Part shown: piece after piece, positions 11,010 to 23,521 of the stretch
Layout of the letters: each line of letters begins with the position of its first letter
Position numbering within the stretch: position 1 is the stretch's first letter
Assembly (NCBI RefSeq): GCF_029784155.1
Contig: NC_073693.1
Coordinates: 283,932,875-283,996,874 of the forward strand
Source of the DNA: Uranotaenia lowii
Taxonomy: Eukaryota; Arthropoda; Insecta; Diptera; Culicidae
DNA: 64,000 bases
Direction of reading: 5' to 3'
Notes under the pieces: generated by a model
The model's database searches: none
What the model was told of the DNA's origin: nothing
The model's input: only the letters and a program-made list of their open reading frames with translations
Position numbers and translations under genes: made by a program

Positions 11010-11450
11010 TTGAAATTGTTTGATTCAAGTTTTAATCCCAACAACAGCCTTGTAGATTCGTTCATCGTCAAAATAAAATCATTATATGACAGCTGCGTTC
11101 CATTGGATCGTTTTAAACAGAAAGATAATTGTTTCAACCCTTGGTTCAACTCGTCAGTTCAGAGAGCACTTATTGATAGAGATCACTCGTATAAAAGATG
11201 GAAGCTAACAAAAATGACTGAAGATCATAAAGCTTTTAAAAGACTGAGAAACATTGCAAAGTTCCTTCTGCAAAACGTGAATTTTGAATAATCAATTACT
11301 GAGAACAGAATCAACCTCCAAGGATTTTTGGAACAGATTAAAACGAATTATAATTACTTTGAGGAACACATGTTGTGGAAACCAATCAAGAGGCAAACGA
11401 TATCAATTCCATTTTTCACAGTTCGCTATTTTCGATCATTTTATACCTCC
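11010..11450 (+). pseudogene. LINE ORF2 fragment (endonuclease-RT linker)
   Basis: The frame 11010-11291 contains NPWFNSSVQRALIDRDHSYK and KAFKRLRN, typical of the basic linker between the endonuclease and reverse transcriptase of Jockey/CR1-group LINEs. It continues after a frameshift with NNQLLRTESTSKDFWNRLKR at about 11284-11345. No endonuclease catalytic residues or RT motifs are present, so this is an internal scrap. It may belong to the same group as the RT at 44.7-46.2 kb, although the two do not overlap enough to compare. Confidence 0.6.
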
Positions 11451-11631
11451 CTACCCCCTACGTAACACATTCTCATAAGATTTTCTATCCAAAATCTTCT
11501 AAGCGTAACAACAAGCTATACCCCTCCCCCCTAAACACGTTTTGTAATATTTGAATGGTCTCTTATGTGCTATTTATAAGGTTTTCGAACGTTAACTTGA
11601 ATGAAAAATTGTGCTTTATTCAGAAAATAGG

Positions 11632-14408
11632 ATAGGTGTGCCTAATTTCGCTATATTTTGACAGGGGGTTTTAGATTTGATAAGAGTTAGCCAAATCTTT
11701 AATTGCAAGATATAACATTTTTAGGTTACTAAGTTCCAAATTCTTCAAGGCACTCGGTTGAAGTTTAAATTATCATTTTAAGCTTTAATTTTCGAAAACT
11801 GATGTGTTTTTTTTAAAGTGTGTCGATGTTCCTAATTTGGCACTGATTGTTCCTAATTGTTAAAATATGTGTTCCTAATTATGGACATATAAAGGAAAAG
11901 TGTATCAGCGTACCCAATATTTGTTCCTAATGCTGCATATGATTATCTTTCTGATTAGTTTAATGAAAAAAATTCTTAAAACATACCTTTTTATCATAAG
12001 TTTTATAATATTTTTTTGGAATACGACCAGAGAAAACATGCCTATTAAAATTCTACAACAAGTTCGTTTATGTCAGTTTTGAAGAAAGAAGCTTATAAAA
12101 AATCAAACTTTTCATTATTTTAATTCGGAAAGATGAAACTTGCTATTTTTCAACAAATTTTTTTCATTTAACATTTATCATATTTAAATAAATAGAAAAT
12201 TTAAAATAATGGATACAAATAAGTGTACAACGAATTTCATTCAGACTCTTTTTTCAATTTTCCATTTCTATTCTCTTCTCGTTGAGAAGCTCTCTGAAAC
12301 ATAATGGTTTACTTTTCTAGTATTTTTGAGTTTTTGTTCAATCCTTTGTTTTTTTTTCCTTTTCAAACTACTTGTTTGCATCCATTGCTTTTGTAAGCTG
12401 CGACAAATCATCTGCTTTGTAAGTTTGTAACACGATTAATGATTGAATAAAAAAAATTTATACGGAATTAGATAATTTGCTTCGATAAAAGAATAACCTT
12501 TGAGTGCTTTTCTATCGCATGTAGGTTTCACAAATTACATCAATACGATCAATTACAATTTTCGTAAATACGATTTTATTGTAAAAGTAAAAGACAAATG
12601 GTTCAATGATTCAAATTAGTTCTTTTGAATTTCTGAACAACGATTTTCATTTAACTTTTGTTCAATGCTCATGCCCATCAAGTCATGAATATGGACAAGT
12701 TTTTCTTTTGGAATAGACTCAATAGACACATGGTGTTTTATTAAAAGCTTCCTTAAATTAAATTAAATTGTTCCTCTAAGCTGCACCCAAAATAATCCGC
12801 ACGTCGTGGTAACGTGAAAAACTACATGATTTTTATCCAATTGATTTTCACGTAAAATGAACGAGAAAAATAAGTAAACGCTCCCCTAATAGGAATTTTT
12901 GCTTGGTGAATATCGCGTGCAACTTACGTGAATTTCAAGTGAACGCGATGTGATGATGGAAGCTTCGTGAAATGTCTCTAGTATTGTAATGATGTTTGAA
13001 TCTTTTCTATTGATATTTTTTCGTCTCTACTTTCGGTAATAATAAAAAAAATAATTTTATCGCAAACATAATTTATTTCAACTACCATCACTGTTCATAC
13101 ACGTACACTTAGAAAACTCAATTCCGGGACCTCTTGCAATGTGGAATCCTGTGGAAACGAAATTTTTTTTCAAATAAAAAAGCAACTACCTAATTGATGA
13201 ATAATGTACCTTGTGCGCCATTCCATTGCCACTTGAAATATACTTAACTGGGATCGTCTCCTCGATGCCGAACGGCTCCTTCTCACGGTCCTTCGTTTTC
13301 TACTCGGTGGAGCTTCCAGAAGCTTTCTCCGAAGCTGGAAACAAACACAAATCTCATCGTAGAATGAATTAATTTCCGACGGGAAATCAATATACACTTA
13401 CCTCCACGCTGTCAACGCTCGGATTTACATTGCTTGTGCTAGGGCCCCGCAGGATGACAAGTGTGGTCTAAAGGTTGACTTCCGACGACAACAAAAAAAA
13501 AACAAGTAAGCTGACTGACAAGAAGTCCCTTTTCGAATAAGAATTTATTACCACTATCATCCGCTTGAAATTTACGTGAAATTCATGTGTAAGTTATGTG
13601 AAAGTAAAGTAGGTTTTACGAGAGCATCCTTGATACTCTGTGGTTACACAAAACTCACGTAGAATCGATAGGATGCCACAAAATCTTAATTTACGTGAAA
13701 AATCCCGTAGAAAAAATTTCAAAATTATTTTGGCGGTGTGCAGCTTCATGTCTATTTCCAGAACTTCCTCGGGTTTCTTAAAAAAACGTTCTGTAAAATT
13801 TTTCATAAATATATTTTCGTCATTAAGATATTGCTTTGAAATACACTACAGTTAAAAAAAATTATCATGTTTGAACTTATAACCATTTATTTTACATTAA
13901 GTTGAAAATACAGTTAATATAAAAAAAGTTTTAACAACATTACGTCAATAATTATTTTATTTATTTTACCTCAATCATATTCATTAAAAAAACGCTAGAA
14001 CTTCAATATAGTTGGGAACATTTTAATATGTCCAACATTAGGAACACACTGAAAAATGTATTCCTAATAATCGACATAGCATTTTTTATGCTGTGATTAA
14101 TTGTGTGATTAATAATCCGACAAAAATTTTCACAAAAATCGGTTGGAAAGTTCAGCTTATATCTTCCATTTCTAAAACTGTGTTTTTTAAGAAACGTGCT
14201 AAGAATCCCGTTCAATTTGAACATAATAAAAGAAAAGGGTTTTTACTAAACATTTTAGGAGTTGGAAAACTAAATTGTGTGTATGATGAAAATTAAAATG
14301 ATCCGTTACATTATTATACTTTTTGTAGTTGTGATAAGTCTAAAATAAACAAACAGTCAAAATCAAACGGTATGTTAACATTAGGTAGACATGCCAAATT
14401 AGGAACAC
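11632..14408. repeat. Inverted TTCCTAAT-motif element
   Basis: The left side carries repeated GTTCCTAATT motifs (11632 GTGTGCCTAATTTCGC, then near 11828, 11849, 11872 and 11923). The right side carries them on the opposite strand (near 14035, 14060 and 14390, the last reading GCCAAATTAGGAACACCC). The symmetry suggests one foldback-type element with arms made of a short motif. The exon-bearing TIR element (12784-13738) lies between the arms and is probably a later insertion. Exact ends and a target duplication were not established. Confidence 0.5.
12784..13738 (-). mobile_element. TIR element with spliced-exon architecture, copy 1
   Basis: The ends are CACCCAAAATAATCC at 12784 and, inverted, CACCGCCAAAATAAT ending at 13738. 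Most of the element aligns, in opposite orientation, with 22655-23519. Read on the minus strand it shows two intron-like gaps with GT..AG borders: 13401-13335 (67 bp; GAG|GTAAGT, TTTCCAG|CTTC) and 13209-13149 (61 bp; AAG|GTAC, CCACAG|GATTCC). Exon 2 between them is 125 bp and Arg/Ser-rich in one frame. Exon 3 encodes DSTLQEVPEL, followed by AATAAA-type signals. A TAG interrupts the frame that is open in the sister copy. No transposase was recognised. It could be a non-autonomous TA-target transposon that captured exons, or a decayed unknown family. Confidence 0.6.
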
Positions 14409-16437
14409 CCACCCTGTGTCGTTTATCCAGTCATACGAAGGCCCCGTGAGGTTCTATCTCTATCTAGCTAGCTGTCACTAGGTACACCCGAGATAAATTT
14501 TAATGGTACCAAAAGAATTTTTGTTTGTTTCGATTACAGTCGTTTTGTTATGTGTTTAGCACCAAACCGAATAGCGACAGTAGGACTAGCGACGCTTTTT
14601 TACTTGCGAGATTCCTGTCATTCTCAGGTTTGTTATCCTTTTTAAGTTCAGTAGGCGATTTCAATTTGGTACTTGAACATTGTTTACGTTATTTACTGTC
14701 CATTTCCTCTAGGCCATCAATCGCATTTTCCAAGTCTCCTAGAAAACTCGCGATGCGTCGTTATTATTTTCAACGTAAGCGACGTGTCGGGTTTCAATTC
14801 AATCAAAGTGGTGGTAAAAAAGGCCGATACGATTGATGTTACCATTGTAAAGAAATTTGATGTGAGGTATTCGACAAAAAGTTAAAAAATGTGTCAAAAC
14901 TGCAAAAAAAAAACAAAAAAAAATTAATTGGTATTTTACTCTCAAATCTGAAATTTAATACTTTGATCTAAGGTTTTACCTATTTCCATTCCTTAAAAGT
15001 GACAAAATTTAGAATGACATGAAAAGTCCTAGAATAAGATGAAATTTGATTCAATTCTGAATAAAGTCTCTCAATGCATTCCTATGTAGGTTTTTCGATT
15101 AAATATGAGAATTGAAAATTCCTAAACGTACTCCGTGAAAATTTTTGTTACATCTAAAAAAATTGAATAGTGAAAGAACAGTGAATATTATTGTTATGAT
15201 TTCATAGTTATCTAAATGCATTTCATATAAATACGATTTGCAATTTCCTTACTTTGATTTTCTGCAGAGAAATAAATCTTCAATTACCCTTCCACATTGT
15301 TGGTAGCTGACGATTGCATGAAAAAAAAAAATGAAAATGGTAAAAAGTGCTTGCAATTCCGCTTTGTTGCCCAATTCGTTTTATTTTTCAACCTCAAATA
15401 AAAGCGATAAACAACAGAGAGTAAAAACCCACATGAGAATCATTATGTGTTTTATCAATTATTTTATTTTTACGATCGTATCCAGCGGTGTTTGTTTTCC
15501 CTTTAAATGTTTTGTGATGATCTAGCACACCAATACTCATCAGAAATGAACTCTCTCGCACACTTCTATCAGCCACTCATTTTCACCTTTCAATGTGTGC
15601 GGTTGAAGTTCATTCCTAATTTGTGAGTTCCGCCGCTTTCTATGTATGAGTTCTGTCCATTCGAGGGGTTTATTATTTTCCTATGGGAAGGATCGTCGAT
15701 GTGCTGTTGAGAAATGCACTGGAATGGAAAACCCCAATAAGAAAAAAAAGAACAACTTAGAGCGTTTGATATTTAGGGAAGCAGCGCCTCGTGGAATAGC
15801 CATGCAACACGTGTTCTTGGGGTTTCCAATACTTTGCTGTTTGAGGTGGATGGTTAAGGAAAGGTTTAGATTTTGGTAATAGAGTCAATGGTTTTGTTAA
15901 AATGGGATACATATTTGGAAAAAGAAAATTCAGGATTCAGAAATTCCCATAAAACACAAAAACAGAATTTAGGACTCCGGATCGATTTTTATAGTTATTT
16001 ATGCAACAAGCTGCAACAAGTCAATTTTTAGCACGAATCGTATATTGGATAATTACGAAAAATGATGAAAAAATCAAGTAGAGCAGGGAGTTGCATACAC
16101 ATTTTTTTGCAAAGCCGAAAAATATCCTTGATGTCAAGTCAGTTGATTAAGTTTTTATACCTTCAGAAACCAGCTGTAGTTTTTCCTTCGAGATCAAAAC
16201 AGTGGCGGTACAATATCTTTCGACACTATTTTGAAAACTGTATCGAAAAGTACTACTTTTCGACACTGTTTTTTCAGTCGAAAAAGCAGGCTTTTTCAAA
16301 GCCAAACTTCGTAACGAAAAACAAACATTTTAATGCGGAATAACGAAAAATTTATTCTTACTCTGGGGTTCCTAAAATCAAGTATGAATTTTGAATTCTA
16401 AGAACTTAGCTTATTTTCAGAGGTTAAATGTAAAACT
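14409..16437. other. Unassigned AT-rich stretch
   Basis: Several frames of 60-103 codons (for example 14525-14836 and 15646-15879) lack known similarity and starts of note. Poly-A runs near 14904, 15321 and 15748 may mark old retroposon tails, but no flanking duplications were found. Confidence 0.35.
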
Positions 16438-16516
16438 ATCATACAATTTTTTCGTGAGGAAGAATGACCCTAACGGGTTAAACTCCTATCAAAAAAGAAA
16501 AAGAAATCATACAATT
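16438..16516 (+). mobile_element. 57-bp LINE 3'-tail insertion with 11-bp target duplication
   Basis: ATCATACAATT occurs at 16438-16448 and again at 16506-16516. Between them are 57 bp with AATGACCCTAACGGGTTAAA followed by an A-rich tail (AAAAAAGAAAAAGAA). This is the signature of target-primed reverse transcription that stopped almost at once, leaving only the last bases of a LINE 3' UTR. The source family is not identified. Confidence 0.75.
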
Positions 16517-17346
16517 GTTAGAACTTATTAAAACTCAATTTTGTCATTCCGGATCCTGTTGAGGTTTTGATTTCTATGTTTGGAATGTAGGTTGCTCAGT
16601 TCCTAATCACGAAGGAACCTCATCGTTATCGCTTCTTTCCGAAAGGAACAGTTTATGAGCTGACCGAATAGCACTTCCTTAATTCCATTAGCATGGTACT
16701 GGCATAGAAATGGTTCTAGCAAGTCAGGAGCAGCAGCAACGAAGACGTAAGCAAATCGAATCGATAAGGCTCACAAGGAATGCCAGCTTTATTTGCCAAC
16801 CGGAGGAAGCCAGCTAACTGATAAGGAAGTTGTCATAGGACTTGTTGGCTCATGTCCTTATGGAAACGAAATAAGTAATGGAAAGCATATGGTATAAGTC
16901 GAAGAAGCAAAAACAGTTTAAAACAGAGAAAAGCCCTCTAAACAGGACTGACCGTACCCAGGAAGGCTTCCTGCTGAGTTTGTTTTGTTTGCCTCATCGT
17001 TCCACTGTAAGGACATTTTCAGCTGTACCGGACTGGCTTTAATTACATTAGAACCGAATCGATAACGAACCGACGAATGTGACTTTGGGTTGGTTGTTTC
17101 CTACTTCCATGATAAGGATGTCGTTCCGGAGGCAGTTTTCCTTTGAGAACCCCAAATCAATTATTCATAAGACTGTGACTGTAAGATTGCTCAAAATTTA
17201 CTTGATTTGGAAATACTGCCAGTGCAACACAAAACAAAGTTTTTCCGTTATTATGTAAAAAAGAGAAAACATTATTTGAAACATTAAAATTTTTGATGAC
17301 CATTAAAATCTTCAATAACGGTATCCAAAAATGTCAGAACGATCGA
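16517..17346. other. Unassigned stretch
   Basis: Mixed composition with no gene recognised. Confidence 0.35.
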
Positions 17347-18243
17347 TTCAGGGATAACATTTTATAACTTTTCAAAGGTATTAAAAGGGGGTTTTAAGAT
17401 ATGCTCCTCTAGCGTTAAGGAATTTGTTGTTTGAGCTATAGAACTTTATCAAACTGCTAGACTTCTTCATTATCATTCATATGTATGATGCAAAATGATG
17501 AAACATAGATTGGAGGCTGAATTTGGATCCAAAAACAGGTAGGAATTCAAAAATATTAATGTTTTTTAATAGTCAAACACTATTTCTCTAGTTTTAAGTC
17601 ATAAATGGCAGCACTATCTTGCAATTCAACAAAATTCATGCCCATTTTCGAATATCTGGGATTAATAAGGGTGTGCTGGATGATTTTGGTCAAGAAATAA
17701 ATACATGGTACCGTGTGAACGTCTTAACGTCTTGGAAATTCTAAGATAACTAAATTAAAAAAAAAAATTGCATCAAGGCCACTAAAAATGAATTTTTGGA
17801 CCGATTATCAGAATAAAGTTGTTCTTTGCGATGGAACTTGTTGGACCAGAAGGCTAACAGTATTATTGGTATGATTTGCAATGGAATCGGATGTAGAGAT
17901 GAGCAGGTGCTGGTGATTCTTTTGCAAATTCGGATAAGCTTTCTGAAGCGTGAACTTCCACAAAACTGTGATGAGAAAATACCTCAAAATGATGAATTTG
18001 GGCCTAAATAAACCTGGAAAATCAATATTGAGACTTAATTTGGTTTTAAATGCAAGATAGTGCTGCCATCTGCGACTTGAAACTAAATGTGGTTTACTGG
18101 AAAAAATCTAAGTTTTTGTTTTCCAATTAGTAGTTTGGTAAAGAATTGCAGCTCAAATGTCAAATTCCTTAACGCTAGAGGAGCATCTTTGAAAACCCCC
18201 TTTTAAAACCGTTGAAAACCTTTTAGAATTCCTTAAAATGTAG
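17347..18243. repeat. Long foldback (inverted-repeat) element
   Basis: The arms pair end to end: GCTCCTCTAGCGTTAAGGAA at about 17402 is inverted at about 18165-18184, and GGCAGCACTATCTTGC at about 17606 is inverted at about 18051-18066. The arms exceed 250 bp at moderate divergence. The centre holds a 61-codon frame (17826-18011) of no known similarity. The ends lie near AACATTTTATAAC and its partner ACATTTTAAGG; no target duplication was confirmed. Confidence 0.7.
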
Positions 18244-19298
18244 TTATCTATTCGAATAATTCGTAGAAGCATTATTATTCACTTTAACACAGTAAATTTT
18301 TACAAAAAATCATATTTTTGTTGAAAAACTCAAGTGGTACTATACTTATTTCGCACCCCTTTTTTCACATTTTTGGTCCTCAACGCCAATTGCTACGTCC
18401 AAAAAAAGTAAACTTATTCTTGATTTATCCTTTAAACAATTCAGAACCAACTGTAGAAGAAAATTTTCGTGATTTTCATTCATTCATATTTTAACAAGCA
18501 AAACACATAGTGGTACTATTCTTATTTCGCTTACTCTATCAAAAACTAGCAGCTGATTTTGAGATATGTTTCTGCTGAGGCTTTCACCTATCCAACGGTA
18601 TATAATTTACCACGGCGATCAGCAGCGTAAGCTTTCCTTCCGAAAAACAAATTAGAGCAAATTGAAATTTTTGTATCCTCAAATTTTGGATCCTTAACTA
18701 AGTGAAACCTAATAACTCATATTAAGGATGTTTTTCATCTTAATGCTTAATAGAAAATTTTATAGATCACTTCGGTAAAGATATTGATAAATTTTGAAAG
18801 ATAAAGATGCTTTTTTAAATTGGTTGGCGTTAAGATGAAAAAATCCTTTTTTCTAGTTTTTTGGTCAAATTGTCGTTCTTGTTTTTTTTTCAATGGAAGA
18901 TGTAAAAAAGGTCCTAGAAAATGTCTAAAAACATAAAAATGTTCCTTGAATATTCAAACCCTACATAAAAACTTAGGCTGTCGCTGACTTGAAAATTGAA
19001 ATTTTTTACAGCTTAGTGTGAGTATTGCAGAATTTTTCCCGCATTTATGTAAGCTAAACCAATCAGGATCATTTTTTACAAAACTTAGTCAAATTTGAGC
19101 ATATCAGCACCAACATGTGAAAAGGGTATAAAAGACAAAGTAAACAAAACCCGTTTTCAGTGGATTCAAATAGCCCAATATAAGCTCTAAATACCACAAA
19201 AACCGTTTTTAGTTTTTCAATTTTCGTAAGATTTATAATGCAGTTTGAGCAAAGGATCTAAAAAATTTAGAGCCAAAAAATGACATTATCCTCACACA
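18244..19298. other. Unassigned stretch with a small direct repeat
   Basis: AAGTGGTACTATACTTATTTCGC near 18331 recurs as AGTGGTACTATTCTTATTTCGC near 18510. Otherwise AT-rich without recognisable genes. Confidence 0.4.
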
Positions 19299-19505
19299 GA
19301 TTATTTTATACACCCTTTACTCCACAACAAAGCAAACGGTCTAGATGCAAAACATTAAAAGGGGAAGAATGCGGAAAGCTATTCACTCACTCCTATAGCG
19401 AGAACCATAAGCCATTGTCAAAAATAGGGGAATTTTTTTCTCCATCTCCCTCACACATATGAGACATACAGTACAAAGCAAAGGGTGTATAAAACAATTA
19501 GAGGA
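19299..19505. repeat. Short MITE-like inverted repeat
   Basis: TTATTTTATACACCCTTTAC near 19301 is inverted as AAAGGGTGTATAAAACAATT near 19481-19500, giving a roughly 200-bp sequence with TIR core TTTTATACACCCTTT. Non-coding. A flanking duplication was not evident. Confidence 0.5.
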
Positions 19506-19712
19506 ATTTCATTCTCCAGCTAGGGTCTATAAAACATTGCGAGCTATTTTTTCATGATAACACCGTCATATAGGTAAAAACATATTTAGAATGATCCTAC
19601 GTACCGTTTTTACCATACAGACTTGCAAGATTCTTCGTAAAATTTAATTAGCGATTTTAAAAAAGATTGCAAAATTTTCAAACACGTTTTTCTCGAAACG
19701 TCATAAATGAAC

Positions 19713-19787
19713 ATAGACCCCTTTAAGGGATGAATCATCCTAAAGGATGAAAATCCTGGAAAAAAAAAAAAAGAAATAGACCCCTTT
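19713..19787 (+). mobile_element. 51-bp LINE 3'-tail insertion with 12-bp target duplication
   Basis: ATAGACCCCTTT lies at 19713-19724 and 19776-19787. The 51 bp between contain AAGGGATGAATCATCCTAAA and GGATGAAAATCCTGG followed by a run of 12 A. As with the copy at 16.4 kb, this is an extremely 5'-truncated LINE insertion. The two tails differ in sequence, so different families or subfamilies made them. Confidence 0.8.
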
Positions 19788-22409
19788 CACGTGTTGGTGC
19801 TGAATTATGATTTGAATTTTTTTAACATATTCCGGAAAAATCTAGGCAGAATACAGTGATTTTTCGGAAAAAGAACAATGAATGAAGTGAGGAATAATAT
19901 TACAAATTTCATTATTTTTATCGAAACACTTCAGCAAAATTCCATAAATTTTGCCCAATCTGAGTTTTCTGTTTTTTTTTCGGTGTATGAATTCAGGAAA
20001 GTAAGAATTTTTTTAATGTCTTCATTATAGAGACTTTAACTTTCAGCTGGTTCATCTAAAAAGTAAGGATTTGTTTTTACAATATTATGACAGACCTTAG
20101 TTTTCTTTATTTGTTCACTTTACTTTGAAAACCCGTGTATACCCGAAAAAATCTGGAAAACCTTGAAAGTTTACACTCAATAAATAATACATCACGTTCT
20201 CTTAATAATTTAATAGAAAATATATTTGAGGAGTTCCCAGTGAATTAAGCATTATTTTTTAAATATGAAATATTTTGTCAACTGTAAAAAAATGTTAAGG
20301 CTTTTACGGCGACTGGAATTACTTTTTATTAGCTTAATCGAGATTTGAACAAATTATAGAACCTAATTATCAGTTTTTGAATGAAGACTTGCAGTAAAAA
20401 ATAGGTAGAACAAGGAGAAACATCTCTTATTTTAATAAAGTCTTCGAATGATTTTATTAACATTAGAAACAGTTGTGGGTATAATTTGTTAAGGAATCAT
20501 AATTATTATGATAAAAGAGCAATCCTTAGTTTCGATAGCTTTCCGGCACAGTTCGTAACATGGAATAAATAATCGACAAAAATAAAACACTCGTATCAAA
20601 AATGCCACAGCTCTCACGAATTTCAAACGCCATAGGTTAGTCCGACATCACAGGCTCTCGCGAAAACCACATTTTAAGGTTACGGATATTCTGCGTGCTT
20701 TTCTAAAACTAACCTCAAATCTATGTGAGTATATAAGAACCTACTACCTTTAATCATGTCGAGCTAATCATAAGTTCCTAATCTCGGAACCTAATAATTC
20801 AAAGGCAAACCTATTACATCCGTTTTCTCCGACGAGAAACAACCAAAAGTGGCTGCTGCATATCAGTCCAATTAAAAATTGGGGTTGCCCCTTTGAATGA
20901 GGGCCTCTCATGCATGCATCAGCAGAACAAATACTACCTACTCACATCGCAGAACGCAGCAACTATCTAAGTTTGTTTGTACTCCTGCCGGCCTGATAGA
21001 GCGTTGGGTCCACGTATGTCCATGAGATACAGGTAAATGTGCATACTAAATAACCTGCCGAAAGCCCCGAAAGCCAGCCGAGAGTGTGGGAGGAGGTTGA
21101 ATGTAATTGTTCTCGTCAAACGTAAGGGATTAGCAGCAGCAGCAGAATGTACCTACACCTGATTCATAGAAATCGGAGGGAGCGCTATGGGAAAACTGTA
21201 TATGCCTACATTTGTTTTTTTTTCGATGGTCATTCATAGATATTTTCGTACGGACGACCACCGGCAGGCAACAACAAGCGAGCTGCAGTTCAAATTTATG
21301 CTAATGCCATTCAATCGAAACGTGTGAATTTTTCGTTACTGGTCTAAAGTTCTAGCCGTACGGGGCAGCGTGTTTGGCTTTTCACCGCGCCGTTGTCGTC
21401 ACGCCAAATTCTACATGGGCTTATTACTACTCTCGATTTATTGTGTGTTACTCCCCCCCGAAAGGCACAGGGGCAGTGCAGAATGCCGGCGCACTAAGAG
21501 GGGAACTACGCCCTAATGGTTTTCAATTGGGGGTAAGTTTTTCTCAGAGTCACTATCGGAACCGAGGAAAAACACCCGCCTTACGGAGTACCTACATCCA
21601 TCTATAGACTCGTTTCCTTTGCAAATCTATTCAAGCGTGTTACGCGCAAGGGCCATAATCTTCGAGACCTGATGCTTGTCACTCTTTTTTTTCTGTTTGT
21701 CTGTCTCCGTATCACTACATGCTGCTGGAACCTTGACTGCGTATGTAGCTCCACAGTGCACATAATTTGTTGCAGATGGTTGTTTCGGAGCCGATTTGGC
21801 GAACCCTCCCTTTCTTCATGGGGCACTACATCCATTACCTATTCAAACTACTGATTGTTGATGGTCGTAAATTTCTGGTCACGCTTGACTGCACCGCAGA
21901 TTCTCTGTCACTCATGTGGAGACATACTTTTAGAGTAATTGTGCTAGCTTCTATTGGGTTAGTAGATTCATGAAACTATTTTTATTATAGGCTTTAGGAG
22001 ATATTAGAAGATTTGATAATATAATTTTCAGTAGGATGAAAGAAGGTTTAGATGTATTTAGGTTGAAACCATTTACCATCAGCCGCGAAATTGGTAATGT
22101 TGGTTCTTCCATCGATGTTGGTTCCAAATTTCCATCGGACCACTACATATTCAAACATTGTCGAATAGTTTTATTCTTGACAATTCCTTAATCAACGAAA
22201 GAGCGCAGATTGCAGTTTCAAGTCCTGCCGGTGAGCCGTTGTATCTTTTTCGAATTCATGATATTTACGGCTTATGTTGTTTCGTTCTTTGATACCTCAT
22301 GTTTCTCTAATTCTTTCCATCACCTACGAAAATGAAACGCTTAATTACAGCAAAGTTGTCAGAAATTATAAATGATTTAAAAATAAAATTGTTTTTCGGG
22401 ACTTTTTTT
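19788..22409. other. Unassigned stretch, partly GC-richer
   Basis: 20.6-21.9 kb has more balanced composition, a (CAG)n-like run near 21128-21145 and frames at 21374-21607 and 21767-21973, none recognisable. It may be unique host DNA. There is no splice-site pattern or domain to support a gene call. Confidence 0.35.
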
Positions 22410-22654
22410 ATTCGCATTAGAGATGTACCGATTAGTGGTATTCGGCGAACGGCCGAATACCGAATATTGACCTTTCCAACTATTCGGCCAAACGAATATT
22501 CGGCCGAATATTCGGCTGAATGTTCTGTTGAGTTTTCAATAGAAATCCAACAATAACTTTATTTTTCTTCTATTTCTGCCACCTAAATGACTCTCATATT
22601 TTTAAGTCGATTATTTCTAACCAGATGTACAATTCATCGAACCTTTTTTAAGTA

Positions 22655-23519
22655 CACCCAAAATAATTTAGAAATTAATTATACGGGATTTTTCACATAA
22701 ACTTAGCTTTTATTGCATCCCATCAATAGTACGTGCGCTTTGTAGTAACTGCTGTACTTCCATATGACTAACACCTGAATTTCACGTAAAATCTAAGTGG
22801 ATGGTAGTGGTAATAAATTCTTATTCGAAAAGGGACTTGTTGTCAGTCAGCTTACTTCATTTTTTGCTGTCTTCGGAAGACGAACAGTGTACCACACTGG
22901 AAATCCTGCGGAGCCCTAGCACAAGCAATGCAAATCCGATCATCGGCAGCGTGGAGGTAAGGGTATATTATTTCACCGTCCGAAATTAAGCTTTGTGTTT
23001 GTTTCTAGCTTCCGTAGATGCTGAAGAGTCAAGTGACAATAGGAGTGCATACAAGGTAAATTATTCGTCAACTGGGATGTTGTTTTAATTATTAAAATTT
23101 TTCAAACTTCCACAGGATTCCACAAGGCAAGAGGTCCCTGAATTACGTTTTTATAATGATGAATTAAATAAAGTGACAGTGTACGTGTGTGAAACTTTGA
23201 ACAGTGGCGATAGTTTAAATAAATTTTGTTTACAATAAAATTAAATTAATTTTTTTTATTACCGAAAGTAAAGACGAAAAAATATTAATAGAAAAGATTC
23301 AAACATCGTTTCAATACTAAACACATTTCACGTAGCTTCCATCATCACATCGCGTTGAACTCACTTGAAATTCACATAAGTTGTACGCGATATTCACCAA
23401 GCAAAAATTCTTATTAGGGGAGCGTTTACTTATTTTTTTCGTACAATTAACGTGAAAATCCATTGGATAAAAATTATGTAGTTTTTCACGTAGCCACGAC
23501 GTGCGGATTATTTTGGGTG
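22655..23519 (+). mobile_element. TIR element with spliced-exon architecture, copy 2
   Basis: Bounded by TA on both sides (22653-22654 and 23520-23521), with TIRs beginning CACCCAAAATAAT. Splice-like borders match copy 1: intron 22957-23008 (52 bp; GTGGAG|GTAAGG, TTTCTAG|CTTCC) and intron 23056-23115 (60 bp; ACAAG|GTAAAT, TTCCACAG|GATTCC). The first exon includes the frame TTLEILRSPSTSNANP, shared with copy 1. Exon 2 is 47 bp, 78 bp (26 codons) shorter than in copy 1. Exons 2 and 3 share a frame reading ASVDAEESSDNRSAYK then DSTRQEVPEL, but exon 1 does not join that frame cleanly. AATAAA occurs at 23167 and 23218. No transposase recognised. Confidence 0.65.
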
Positions 23520-23521
23520 TA

